Origin: Rana temporaria
Taxonomy: Eukaryota; Chordata; Amphibia; Anura; Ranidae
Direction: 5' to 3'
Length of the DNA: 64,000 nt
Assembly (NCBI RefSeq): GCF_905171775.1
Contig: NC_053492.1
Coordinates: 183,532,278 to 183,596,277, forward strand
In this document: piece after piece, positions 1-8,742 of the stretch
Layout of the letters: the number at the start of each line of letters is the position of its first letter
Numbering within the stretch: the stretch's first letter is position 1
The notes under the pieces: model-generated
The model's database searches: none
What the model was told of the DNA's origin: nothing
Seen by the model: the letters and a program-made list of their open reading frames with translations, nothing else
Program-made: the position numbers and the translations under genes

Positions 1-162
1 TTCTTCTCCCTCTGGTGTTTCTTATCCCTCCGGTGTTTCTTCTCCCTCTGGTGTTTCTTCTCCGTCTGGTGTTTCTTCTCCCTCCGGTGTTTCTTCTCCC
101 TCCGGTGTTTCTTCTCCCTCTGGTGTTTCTTCTCCCTCCGGTGTTTCTTCTTCCTCTGGTAG
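1..162. repeat. 18-bp minisatellite, nine units
   Basis: Nine consecutive 18-bp units of the form TTCTTCTCCCTCYGGTGT, with a few substitutions, run from the window edge, so the array continues to the left. On the minus strand the units read in frame as a repeated six-residue motif (GEETPE). The open frame there (to about 210) has no ATG; its first codon is GTG. I therefore treat it as a minisatellite with an open frame and not as a proven gene. Confidence 0.9.
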
Positions 163-400
163 TTTCTTCTCCTTTTTCACTTTGGTGATGTCATCTTCTT
201 TGTCCGCCACTGCCCGCTAGAAATAAAAAAAATGGCCTTCCTCCATTGCTGTCTGCCTTTGTTGTGTCGGCTCCCGCTGTCTGCCATTCCTTATATAGCC
301 ATGGGGCGTGGCCACCCAGTGACGTCATCTTTTTTTCATATTCATTGGTCATTTAAAAACGATCTTGTTTAGGCTCCAGAGCATTTTTCTCAACAAGAAA
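163..400 (-). promoter_or_regulatory. CRE plus TATA-like promoter facing the minisatellite
   Basis: Read on the minus strand, a perfect TGACGTCA (320-327) lies about 25 bp upstream of a TATA-like CTATATAAGG (289-298). A short leader then runs toward the minisatellite frame. The arrangement looks like a polymerase II promoter, but no transcript is known to me and such boxes also occur inside mobile elements. No repeat family was recognised here. Confidence 0.3.
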
Positions 401-741
401 AAATGGCCATTATAAATTTAGAACCTGCTCTATTTTATCTCGTCGTTTTTTCACATTGTCGTTTTTCTCGTCATGAAAAGCGGTCGTGTGTAGACTTTAA
501 CAACGGGGGAAAAACGCGCAAAGCTCAGAAGAAAATTATCAAAACTGAAATTTACATAACCATCCCAAAGGGTGGCGCCATTCCCCTTTATAGTGCCGTC
601 GTACGTGTTGTAAATCACCGCGCTTTGCGCAAGAATTTTTTTTTCATGATCCTGTGTATGCAAGGCAGGCTTGACAAGAATCACGTAGAGGAAAAACTTT
701 TTTTTTTCCATGACATTAAAAACGGTCGTGTGTACGCGGCA
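395..741. mobile_element. Harbinger-like MITE, GCCGCGTACACACG type
   Basis: The right end reads GGTCGTGTGTACGCGGCA followed by TTA, the same terminus as the element at 12153-12845. The left end is eroded and was placed by eye. It is non-coding; the overlapping open frames are chance. Confidence 0.6.
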
Positions 742-1380
742 TTAGCCTTTGACCTAGATCAAGTATGCATATGTATTGTGAGTTGATTATTCAGAACATA
801 GTAATGCTAGAGAATCATTATGAAAACCAAGCAGCTAGAACTTTGCAACTCAAAAAGCAAGCTGATTGCATTTGCCCCTATACACAAGACCTTAGATCCG
901 TAACTGAATTATCTCACTACAAGCTGGGCTTGGATATTGGACTAATGCTCAAAGCCTTTGGTAGATGCTAGTGAGTTTAGGTACATGACACTTTTTATAT
1001 TTCTCAGAAACATCTGCCTGCTGACATTTATCAAATTGTGTATTATGGAGAAGGTGGCAGGAGACCCTGAAACACACACAGGTGAGCAGAAATACTCCCA
1101 TTAGAAATCATGGCAGGATGATGTTGTGAGTATCCAAGAGCAAAGCAATAGGCTGACTGACCTCCACAGCCTTCGCCAACAACTAAAATATCATGTTTGG
1201 TGGAGTGTCTTTCTTTATGATAGTTTTCTTTCAAGGGGTAATCTTCCTATTTTCACAATAAAACATAAAATCTATGAGCGGAGCAATGCCTTTACTTTCT
1301 TTATAGCATAAAATATCACAACAACAAAAATATTATTATTAACATTATTACAAATAGTAATTTGAATAATAAAAAATTAC
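742..1380. other. Intron 3 of the fetuin-like gene, no repeat recognised
   Basis: I read this stretch on the minus strand for fetuin exon 4, expected to carry a Cys-x-x-Cys-Pro motif, and did not find it. One acceptor-like TTTCAG (about 1065-1072) is present, but what follows does not resemble a cystatin exon. Confidence 0.5.
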
Positions 1381-1465
1381 TTAATTCAGACTTGCATTTT
1401 GCTTGAAGGACCTCATAAGTGTTATTATGCTTCCTCATTTTGTAATCACAATCTGCTTCTACTGC
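1381..1465 (-). CDS. ahsg: Fetuin-A-like gene, exon 3
   Basis: This 85-nt exon completes the first cystatin domain of a fetuin-like secreted protein. On the minus strand a pyrimidine-rich tract ending CCCTCAG precedes it, and the frame entered is phase 0, as exon 2 leaves it. The peptide opens AVEADCDYK, close to AVEGDCDF of human fetuin-A (recalled), and ends near QAKCKSEL. The two cysteines are 18 residues apart, as in fetuin-A, and NNT forms a possible N-glycosylation site. The donor reads TTAA|GTAATT, weaker than consensus, and leaves phase 1. The exon is too short to appear as a long open frame. Later exons, including the second cystatin domain, are not in the window. Fetuin-B or histidine-rich glycoprotein are less likely alternatives. 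Confidence 0.85.
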
Positions 1466-1543
1466 CTGAGGGTAAAAAGGTAATCAAAGAATAGTTGTCA
1501 GAAAGCTACTTTAGCAATACAAAACACATCTCAATGAAATTAA

Positions 1544-2459
1544 GAAGGGGTTGTAAAGGTTTGTTTTTTATTCTCTAAATAGGTTCCTTTAAGTTAGTTC
1601 ATTTGGTGGTATTTGATTACCTCTGCGGTTTTTATTTTTTGCGCTATAAACAAAAATAGAGCGACAATTTTGAAAAAAATGCAATATTTTTTACTTTTTG
1701 CTATAATAAATATCCCCCAAAAACATATATAAAACATTTTTTTTTCCTCAGTTTAGGCCGATACGTATTCTTCTACCTATTTTTGGTAAAAAAAATCGCA
1801 ATAAGCGTTTATCGATTGGTTTGCGCAAAATTTATAGCGTTTACAAAATAGGGGATAGTTTTATTGCATTTTTATTATTATTTTTTTTTCTTACTACTAA
1901 TGGCAGCGATCAGCGATTTTTTTCGTGACTGCGACATTATGGCGGACACTTCGGACAATTTTGACACATTTTTGGGACCATTGTCATTTTCACAGCAAAA
2001 AATGCATTTAAATTGCATTGTTTACTGTAAAAATGACAGTTGCAGTTTGGGAGTTAAGCACAGGGGGCGCTGGAGGAGTTAGGGTTCACCTAGTGTGTGT
2101 TTACAACTGTAGGGGGGTGTGGCTGTAGGACTGACGTCATCGATCGTGTCTCCCTATAAAAGGGATCACACAATCGATGCAGTTTACATACGGCTCTCCC
2201 CGTTCTTCAGCTCCGGGGAGCGATTGTGAGGGGGCGGCTAGAAACGAATAGCCGCGCCCTCATCCCGGATCGCTCCCTGAGGCTTACCGACCGCCACATG
2301 TACCGGGGGGGTCCCGATCGGACCCCCGACCCGCGGAAAGGCAACGACGTGCGGGCACGTCGTTCTGCCTGTCCGTGCCATTTTGCCGACATATAAGTAC
2401 ATGCAGCGGTCGTTAAAGGAACCTATTTAGAAAATAAAAAACAAACCTTTACAACCCCT
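1544..2459. mobile_element. TTAA-flanked foldback MITE with a nested ranid 1-kb repeat
   Basis: The arms are inverted copies: AAGGGGTTGTAAAGG on the left and CCTTTACAACCCCTT on the right, bordered by TTAA (1540-1543 and 2460-2463). TTAA duplication is the piggyBac signature. The same arms occur at 57744-58087. Between them, from about 1608 to 2415, sits a copy of the 1-kb ranid repeat, with the segments GGTGGTATTTGATTACC, GCGCTATAAACAAAAA and GGTTTGCGCAAAA. All open frames here are shadows. Confidence 0.75.
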
Positions 2460-2566
2460 TTAAAATTATTGTTTACAAGCAAGTCGTTTTTGATGTCAAT
2501 TTCCCACTCTTACTTGCTGCCTTTGTGAAATGTCCTTTACTGTATACAATAAACAAATTAGTTTAA

Positions 2567-2923
2567 CCACTTCAATACCGGACACTCCCCCCCCCCTTCC
2601 TGCCCAGGCCAATTTTCAAATTTTAGCGCTGTCACACTTTGAATGCCAATTACTCAGTCATGCAACACTGTACCCAAATTGCATTTTTATATAATTTTAT
2701 GAGACGGAGAGAGCTGTTTTTTTTTTTTTTGTAATTTATTCACCACTGGATTTTTTGCCATATAAATGCCATATAAATTACTTTCTGCTATACATTTGTG
2801 CAAATAAATAATCTTCCTTTAAATTTAGGCCAAAATGTATTCTATTACATTTCTTTGGCGAAAATAACCCAAAATCAGTGTATATTATTTACTAAAATAA
2901 AGTGAAAGTTATAGAGTCTACAC
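2567..2923. mobile_element. Ranid 1-kb repeat, left part
   Basis: Starts at TTAA (2563-2566) with CCACTTCAATACCGG, followed by CTTCCTGCCCAGGCCAATTTT. It is cut by the hAT element that begins at 2924, inside the segment that usually reads AAGTTATAGCGTCTACAAA. Confidence 0.7.
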
Positions 2924-3524
2924 CAGTGGTTCTCAACCCCTCTAGTGCCGTGACCCCTTGATAACATTTTCCAAGTTGTGGGGACCCCTAACAGTAAAAT
3001 TATTTTCGTAGTGTGGGTTGTCAGCACCCAAGGCAAGAAAAGGAATTTGCACCCCCAACCCATGGACATTTAGAGCTCCCTTAGTCCCTTCCACTAGTAC
3101 AGTACCCCTTCTGGTACATTTTAGGATGTACCCCTCTTTCTCTTTGTTCTCCTTACTTTCCCTTTTATCTCTGTCTATCCTAATTTCTTGTTTTTTCCCC
3201 CCATCCCTCTCTCTAACCGTATTTCTTGTTCTTTCTCTTATTCTTTCTCTCCCTTTTTCTTTGTTGCTCCCCCTCTTTTCCTCTCCCTTACATTATTCCT
3301 TCTCTTACTCCTTGGTGGGGGGAATGGGATGAGTGGCAGTGCTGGTGGGGAGTTGGGGTTAGTGGCAATGTTGAGGGGAGTTCTGGTCAGCCAACTTAGG
3401 TGCTCTTGATCAAGGTCATCTGCTGATCTGAGAACTGTAGTGGGGACTTTTAATGGCAACTATAATCACAGGTAGTGTTACTCACTGTGCCTCCGACTTT
3501 GTCGTGTTTCCAATACATGCACAG
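2924..3524 (+). mobile_element. SPIN/OC-like hAT element, left end
   Basis: The terminus CAGTGGTTCTCAACC followed by GTGCCGTGACCCCTT and TAAAATTATTTTCGTAG matches, from memory, the terminal region of hAT families such as SPIN and OC that spread horizontally among tetrapods. No matching right terminus or 8-bp duplication was found. The pyrimidine-rich stretch 3130-3310 and the G-rich stretch after it probably belong to the same non-autonomous element, but that extension is inferred. Confidence 0.55.
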
Positions 3525-4187
3525 TATCTCACAAAAGTGAGTACACCCCTCACATTTTTGTAAATATTTTATATCATGTGACAACACTGAAGAAATTACA
3601 CTTTGCTGCAATGTAAAGTAGTGAGCATACAGCTTGTATAACAGTGTAAATTTGCTGTCCCCGCAAAATAACTCAACACACAGCCATTAATGTCTAAACT
3701 GTTGGCAACAAAAGTAAGTATACCCCTAAGTGAAAATGTCCAAATTTAGCCCAATTAACCATTTTTCCTCCCCTGTGTCATGTGACTCGTCTCAAGCGTG
3801 AATGGGGAGCATGTGTGTTAAATTTGATGTTATCGCTCTCACTCTTTCATACTGGTCACAGGAAGTTCAACATAGCACCTCATGGCAAAGAACTATCCGA
3901 GGATCTGAAAAAAATAATTGTTGCTTTACATAAAGACTGCCAAAACCCTGCAACATGGTGGCCGAGACCATACAGCAGTTTAACAGGACAGGTTCCACTC
4001 AGAACAGGCCTCGCCATGCTCGACCAAAGAAGTTGAGTGCACGTGCTCAGCGTCATATCCAGAGGTTGTCTTTGGGAAATAGACGTATGAGTGTTGCCAG
4101 CATTGCTTCAGAGGTTGAAAGGGTCGGGGGGGGGGGGCAGTCTGTCAGTGCTCAGACCATACACTGCAAACTGCATCAAATTGGTAC
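3525..4187 (+). mobile_element. Tc1-family A copy 1: left TIR and 5' half
   Basis: The left terminal repeat reads CAGTATCTCACAAAAGTG, then AGTACACCCCTCAC, the long Tc1 terminal repeat also seen near 41,560-41,600. The 5' half of a transposase gene follows. The element stops at 4187, where a foldback repeat begins, and its 3' half is not seen downstream. Confidence 0.85.
3872..4187 (+). pseudogene. Tc1-A transposase N-terminus, broken
   Basis: Remnant of a Tc1 transposase, the DDE enzyme that binds the terminal repeats and inserts at TA. The start codon has become ATA. The paired-like helix-turn-helix region is recognisable in two frames: APHGKELSEDLKK, and further on STQNRPRHARPKKLSA then QRLSLGNRRMS. 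A frameshift near 3950 and the loss of everything after the DNA-binding half, including the whole catalytic domain, make it non-functional. The intact relative begins at 32011. Confidence 0.75.
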
Positions 4188-4485
4188 TCGGGTACACTCG
4201 CCTGGGCTCGGCCACGATCGGCTCCGCGAGAGGAGCCGAGCGTGGCCGAGCGAAGACTCGAGTGTACCCGAGTGTACTGCACTTGGTATATGTCGGCGGC
4301 GGCATTCAAAAACAGCGCGGGAGAAGCGGGAAGAAGTGGGGAGGACACCACGAGGACACCACGAATGCCGCAGACAGACACCGGACCGGACAAAATTGTG
4401 AGTATTTCTTTTTTTCTCTAGGATTCTCCTCTAGGTTTGGGGTGCGTGCTATATGCCGGTGCGCGCTATAGGGCGATAAATACGG
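4188..4485. repeat. GC-rich foldback repeat ending in a mariner-like terminus
   Basis: An inverted repeat (ACTCGGGTACACTCG ... CGAGTGTACCCGAGT, about 4190-4278) folds around GCTCGGCCACGATCGGCTC. The right end reads GGCGATAAATACGGTATA, whose complement TACCGTATTTATCGCC looks like a mariner-type terminus at a TA. It replaces the middle of the Tc1-A copy. Confidence 0.5.
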
Positions 4486-4700
4486 TATATATAATTGGTA
4501 TTAGTATACATGGTATTTTGCCCCATCCATTTTTTTTCTATCCTCCATCCTGACCTGTGCTCCAGTCCCTGTTGCAAAGAAACCCCCCCATAACAGGATC
4601 ACGCTTTACTGTAGGAATGGTGTTATTTGGATGGTGAGCTATTTTGCATATCGTTTGGTATTGAGACCAAATAATAACATTTTAGTCTCATCTGACCACC
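4486..4700 (-). pseudogene. Tc1-family B transposase middle, inverted copy
   Basis: On the minus strand this reads GGTCAGATGAGACTAAAATG, CACCATTCCTACAGTAAAG and CCTGTTATGGGG, the same block found in plus orientation at 5174-5483. It is a non-coding remnant of a second Tc1 transposase family and forms the left arm of an inverted pair around the MITE at 4705-5169. Confidence 0.7.
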
Positions 4701-4704
4701 TTAA

Positions 4705-5169
4705 AGTGGAGGTTCACCCGGAAGTGTTAATTTTTAACATTAGATTGATGCTCATTTTGTCAAGGGGAATCGGGTAGTTTTTTTTAAAAAGGAAGCAGTA
4801 CTTACCATTTTAGAGAGCGATCTTCTCCGCCGCTTCCTGTCTTCCGACAGGCTTCTGACGGTCGCATCCATCGCGTCACGATTTTCCAAAAGTAGCCGAA
4901 CGTCGGTGCGCAGGCGCCGTATAGAGCCGCACCGACGTTCGGCTTCTTTCGGCTACTCGTGACGCGATGTATGCGACCGTCGGAAGCGTGTCGGAAGACT
5001 GTCAATCAAATAGGAACGCCCAGTCCCGCAGCCCATACCCGGAAGCGGCGGAGAAGATCGCTCTCTAAAACGGTAACTACTGCTTCGTTTTTAAAAAACT
5101 GCCCGATTCCCCTTGACAAAATGAGCATGAATCTAATGTTAAAAAAAAAATTTCGGGTGAACTCCCGCT
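4705..5169. mobile_element. TTAA-flanked palindromic MITE
   Basis: Perfect TTAA borders (4701-4704 and 5170-5173) enclose inverted arms: AGTGGAGGTTCACCCGG on the left and CGGGTGAACTCCCGCT on the right. The inner arms (AGAGAGCGATCTTCTCCGCC and its complement, then TAGCCGAACGTCGG and CGACGTTCGGCT) continue the palindrome nearly to the centre. TTAA borders point to piggyBac-type mobilisation. Confidence 0.85.
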
Positions 5170-5173
5170 TTAA

Positions 5174-5483
5174 ACGCACCTTGAAAATTCTGAGGCCACA
5201 TGGAAAAAGGTGTTATGGTCAGATGAGACAGAAATTTAACTATTTGGCTTCAACACTAAACAATATGTCTGGCGGAAATCCAATACAGCTCACCATACAT
5301 ACTGTATAACACCATTCCTACAGTAAAGCATGGAGGTGGTAATATCCTGTTATGGGGGGTTTCTCTCTACCAGGGACTGGAGCACATGTCAAGATAGAAG
5401 GAAAAATGGATGAGGCAAAATACCATCAAATTCTTAAGGAAAATCTGCTGCCCTCTGCCAAAAATTTGTAGAAGAACGTTTAC
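5174..5483 (+). pseudogene. Tc1-family B transposase, central part
   Basis: Contains AAGGTGTTATGGTCAGATGA and GTAAAGCATGGAGGTGGTAA, blocks typical of the catalytic half of Tc1 transposase genes. The frame is broken. It continues after the hAT insertion at 6582, as the matching 8-bp borders show. Confidence 0.75.
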
Positions 5484-6573
5484 CAGTGGCGGTGCGTCCA
5501 TAAAAGGGTGCAGGAGCGTCGCCCTCCCTCTCCTGCTCGCCCCCCTCTCCTGTTTTCTTACATAGATTCATGCATTGCACGAATCTATCTATGGTCGCCG
5601 CTGCCGTCCCCTATTCATGTGCCCGACCCCTTGTCGGGCGCCGAGCATATGAATTACAGCTGTGGTTTTGGAAGCGCCTGATTAGAGCCATTGCCTTCTA
5701 ATAGGCTTCCTGATTAGAGCCGTGGGCTCTAATAGGCTTCCTGATTAGAGCCGTAGACTCTAACAGGCTTCCAAAAGGGTAAACAGCGGGCGCACTGCTG
5801 TGCGTTCGCTCATTACTCAGTGTTGTGTAAGGGAACCGAATACATCACTTCCCTAACACTGACCCGCCTCTCAGCCAATCAGGTGCACTGGGTCTGGTTA
5901 CCCTGAGACCTGATTGGCTGAAACAACAGGCGCCGCTATTGGACACCTGACGGGACAAGAGGACGGGAGTCGGAGATGAGGACGGTGTGGAGAAGTGCCC
6001 GGCCCTGCAGGAGACATGAAGGACCCCGCTCATCACCGTCACCCGCTGCCCCACCAAGACAGGGCAAGTGCCGGGCAGACAGCGAGCGGTCGGGGGTCAC
6101 ACTGGCAGCATTTGATGGGCACACTGGCAGCATTTGATGGGCACCATGGCAGCAATTAATGGGCACACTGGCAGCATTTGGCACACTGGCAGCATATGAT
6201 GGGCACACTGGCAGCATTTGATAGGTACCCTGGAAGCATTTAATGGGCACACTGGCAGCATTTGATGGGCACACTGGCAGCATTTGGCACAGTTGACGTA
6301 TATGATGGGCCCACAGGTAGCATTTGGCACAGTGGCAGCATACGATGGGCACATTTGCAGCATTTGATGGGCACCCTGGCAGAGTTTGATGGGCACAGTG
6401 GCAGCATTTGATGGCACAGTGGTGGTGTTTGATGGCACAATGGCAGCATTTGATGGGCACAGTGGCAGCATTTGATGGGCACAGTGGCTGCGTTTGATGG
6501 CACAGTGGCTGCGTTTGATAAGCACAGTTTGTTTGCGCCCCCCCCAAAAAATTTTGAGCACCAGCAGCCACTG
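5484..6573. mobile_element. hAT element with internal minisatellite
   Basis: Begins CAGTGGCGGTGCGTCC and ends GAGCACCAGCAGCCACTG. The flanks ACGTTTAC (5476-5483) and AGGTTTAC (6574-6581) agree at 7 of 8 positions, a hAT-type 8-bp duplication. From about 6105 to 6530 the interior is an array of units built on GGCAGCATTTGATGGGCACA, and 5680-5780 holds three copies of a GATTAGAGCC unit. The long minus-strand frames here come from the array. Confidence 0.85.
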
Positions 6574-6581
6574 AGGTTTAC

Positions 6582-7110
6582 CTTCCAACATGACAATGAC
6601 CCAAAGCACACAGCAAAAATGACCACCCAGTGGTTGAAGGAGAAAAAGGTGAATGTCCTTGCATGGCCTAGTCAGAGCCCAGACTTAAACCCCAAAATCT
6701 GTGGAATGATTTGAAGACTGCAGTCCAGTCCACAAACGGTCACTATCAAATGTAACTGAACTTAAAAAGTTCTACAAAGAAGAGTGGGCAAATATTGCAA
6801 AGTCTACATTTGTAAAGTTAGCAGAGACATATCCCAACAGACTGAAGGCTGAAATTAAAGAAAAATGTGGTCCAACAAAAACTAACAGAAGGGAGTGATC
6901 CTTTTTTCCAACTCAGTGATTCTGTTTTTGACTTTTTTTTTTAAATGTACATGTTGGTGTTATATATTTCATTTGGATGTTATACATTGCACTGGTAAAC
7001 AAAGCTGAATAAAACAAAATCTGTGTCTGTCTTCATTTCAGGCTGCAAAGGAACAAAATGTGATTATTTTTAAGGGTGTGATTCTTTTCTATATCCACTG
7101 AACATACTTA
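6582..7110 (+). pseudogene. Tc1-family B transposase, 3' part
   Basis: The frame at 6582-6714 reads FQHDNDPKHTAK and WPSQSPDLNP, the second aspartate block and the region just before the catalytic glutamate of Tc1 DDE transposases. A short deletion then breaks the frame (PKICGMI in place of the expected IENLW). The rest, to about 6900, is recognisable only in pieces. The AT-rich tail around 6960-7100 resembles a Tc1 end. Confidence 0.75.
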
Positions 7111-7318
7111 CATACTTCTGAACCCTGCACTCTGTAAGTGGGTACAAGCTCCTCCCACTTTTAAGAACAATTTGGCCACATCTGCCATTCCGTGCAGTGC
7201 TATTAGTCCTGTCCCTTACTCCTCCCCTGTCTGATCCCCATGAAATGCGAACATGGTCAGTAGGGTGTCTCCATAATTTATTTTTAAAATCTTGTCACCT
7301 TAATCTAATGCACACTAA

Positions 7319-7733
7319 GGCCTCGTACAGACGAGCGGACAGTCCGATGAAAACGGTCCGCCGGACATGTCCGCTTGGAGATTTCGGTCTGATGGCTGTA
7401 CACACCATCAAACTGAAATCCGCGCGGACAGACAGCGCGGTGACGTGGCGGTGACGTTGACGCCGCCACGTCATCAAAACAGGAAGTGAAATACTTCCAC
7501 GCATGCGTCGAATCCATTCGACGCATGCAGGAGATATCTGTCCGCTGGTTAGGTGTACTAACCAGCGGACATGTCCGCCGGACAGCGTTCCAGCGGACAT
7601 GTTTCTTAGCATGCTAAGAAACATTTGTCCGCTGGAAATCTGTCTGCTAGCCTGTACACACGATCGGATCTGTCCGCTGACACTGGTCCGCGGACCAGTT
7701 TCAGCGGACATGTCCGGTCGTGTGTACGAGGCC
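7319..7733. mobile_element. Harbinger-like MITE
   Basis: Inverted ends GGCCTCGTACAGACGAGC and GTCGTGTGTACGAGGCC with a perfect TAA duplication (7316-7318 and 7734-7736). Three-base TNA duplications are typical of PIF/Harbinger transposition. The interior folds on GCGGACATGTCCGC units. The block lies between the Tc1-B remains and exon 2. Confidence 0.85.
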
Positions 7734-7946
7734 TAAGAGATGCTCACTGTGTGCAGTGTAATCAGAGTAAGCATTAGGAGAGGAGACTGTATGACTGTGC
7801 AAGGCGTAACGCTAGAGTTCAGCTTTTAGGTCAATAGCTTACAGTAACAGACCAATAATTTGGAATTAATGAATATAAAAAAAACACAATAACACAGAGC
7901 TCTGCTTTTGGTATTCTGATGGTATTTCAGATTGATGAAGACCTAC

Positions 7947-8057
7947 CTGTTCAATCTTTGCTCTCACAGGACATTGTTCTATTGGTGTTGAACTCACATG
8001 TGGGCATACGGTCTCCAACAAATCTAATTCGAAAAGATAAATTTCATCTCCCCCATG
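7947..8057 (-). CDS. ahsg: Fetuin-A-like gene, exon 2
   Basis: This 111-nt exon encodes 37 residues in the middle of the first cystatin domain. On the minus strand the acceptor is a pyrimidine tract ending TTTTTAAG, the donor is CAG|GTAGGT, and both borders are phase 0, fitting exon 1 (phase 0 end) and exon 3 (phase 0 start). The peptide includes IYLFELDLLETVC and IEQCPVRAKIEQ, resembling the FEIEIDTLETTC segment of human fetuin-A (recalled). Its two cysteines are 11 residues apart, and the first lies 57 residues after the exon-1 cysteine, the spacing expected for fetuin-A. No open frame longer than the exon reveals it. Confidence 0.88.
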
Positions 8058-8154
8058 CTTAAAAAGGGTAAAGAAAATAAAACAGTAAGTTTAAAATTGT
8101 TGCAATAAAATAAAAAGCAAAAAGTAAATAAATATGTTTGTGGCTATAATCAGT

Positions 8155-8742
8155 TTAAGGCCCCTTTCACATTAAGGCCCCTTTCACACGTGCGGACCAT
8201 ATGTCCGCTTTTTCATCGATCCGTGTGCGGATGAAAAATTGACATACATCGGTCCCTATGAGATTGCGGGTGTCAGCGGATGAACATCTGCTGACACCCG
8301 ATCTCGCCCGCCTCCGCACTCCTCCGATTCTGCAGACGGAGGAAAACCCTATTTTTCCTTCCGTCTGCGGATCGGATGAACACGGACAGGCGGTCCGTGT
8401 TCATCCGATCCCCCATAGGGGAGAGCGGAGAAAAGACAGGGTGGTCCCTGCACAGTGTGCGGGGACCGCCCTGTCATTCGCCGGGCCAGCGATCGCCTCT
8501 GAGCATACGGAGGTTCACAGGGCGGATCATTACTGATCCGCCCCGTGTGAAAGGGGCCTTATGTGACTTGTCCTGTGACTTTGCACTGTAAAATCGCATG
8601 ACAAGTCGTACCCCATGATTTCCAATGAGTACCATTCATATCTGTGCAACTTCAAGTCACAGCCAATTCAAAGTAGTCCCTGCACTACTTTGGTCTGACT
8701 TTAATGCGACTTGAGGTCCATAGACCTTAAGATTACACAGGC
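8155..8742. mobile_element. Two nested CCTTTCACA-type MITEs
   Basis: An inner element (8176-8558) has ends GGCCCCTTTCACACGTG and CACGTGTG-type GTGTGAAAGGGGCC with TAA/TTA borders. It sits at the left end of an outer element starting AAGGCCCCTTTCACATT near 8157. The outer element resumes after the L1 insertion and ends TCTGAAAGGGTCCTAA near 10,550. Both are non-coding. Confidence 0.65.

Noticed and set aside
22..210. 62-residue minus-strand frame of GEETPE repeats as a protein gene
   Set aside because: It starts at GTG with no ATG, and its length is explained by an 18-bp minisatellite that stays open in frame.
1043..1234. Acceptor-like TTTCAG (about 1065-1072, minus strand) as fetuin exon 4
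   Set aside because: The translated sequence lacks the Cys-x-x-Cys-Pro motif and any cystatin likeness.
6105..6530. CRISPR-like array
   Set aside because: Units are contiguous and variable in length without unique spacers, and the genome is eukaryotic.
5936..6626. Three long minus-strand frames rich in Cys-His-Pro (up to 211 residues)
   Set aside because: They are produced by the minisatellite inside the hAT element; the three frames overlap the same array.
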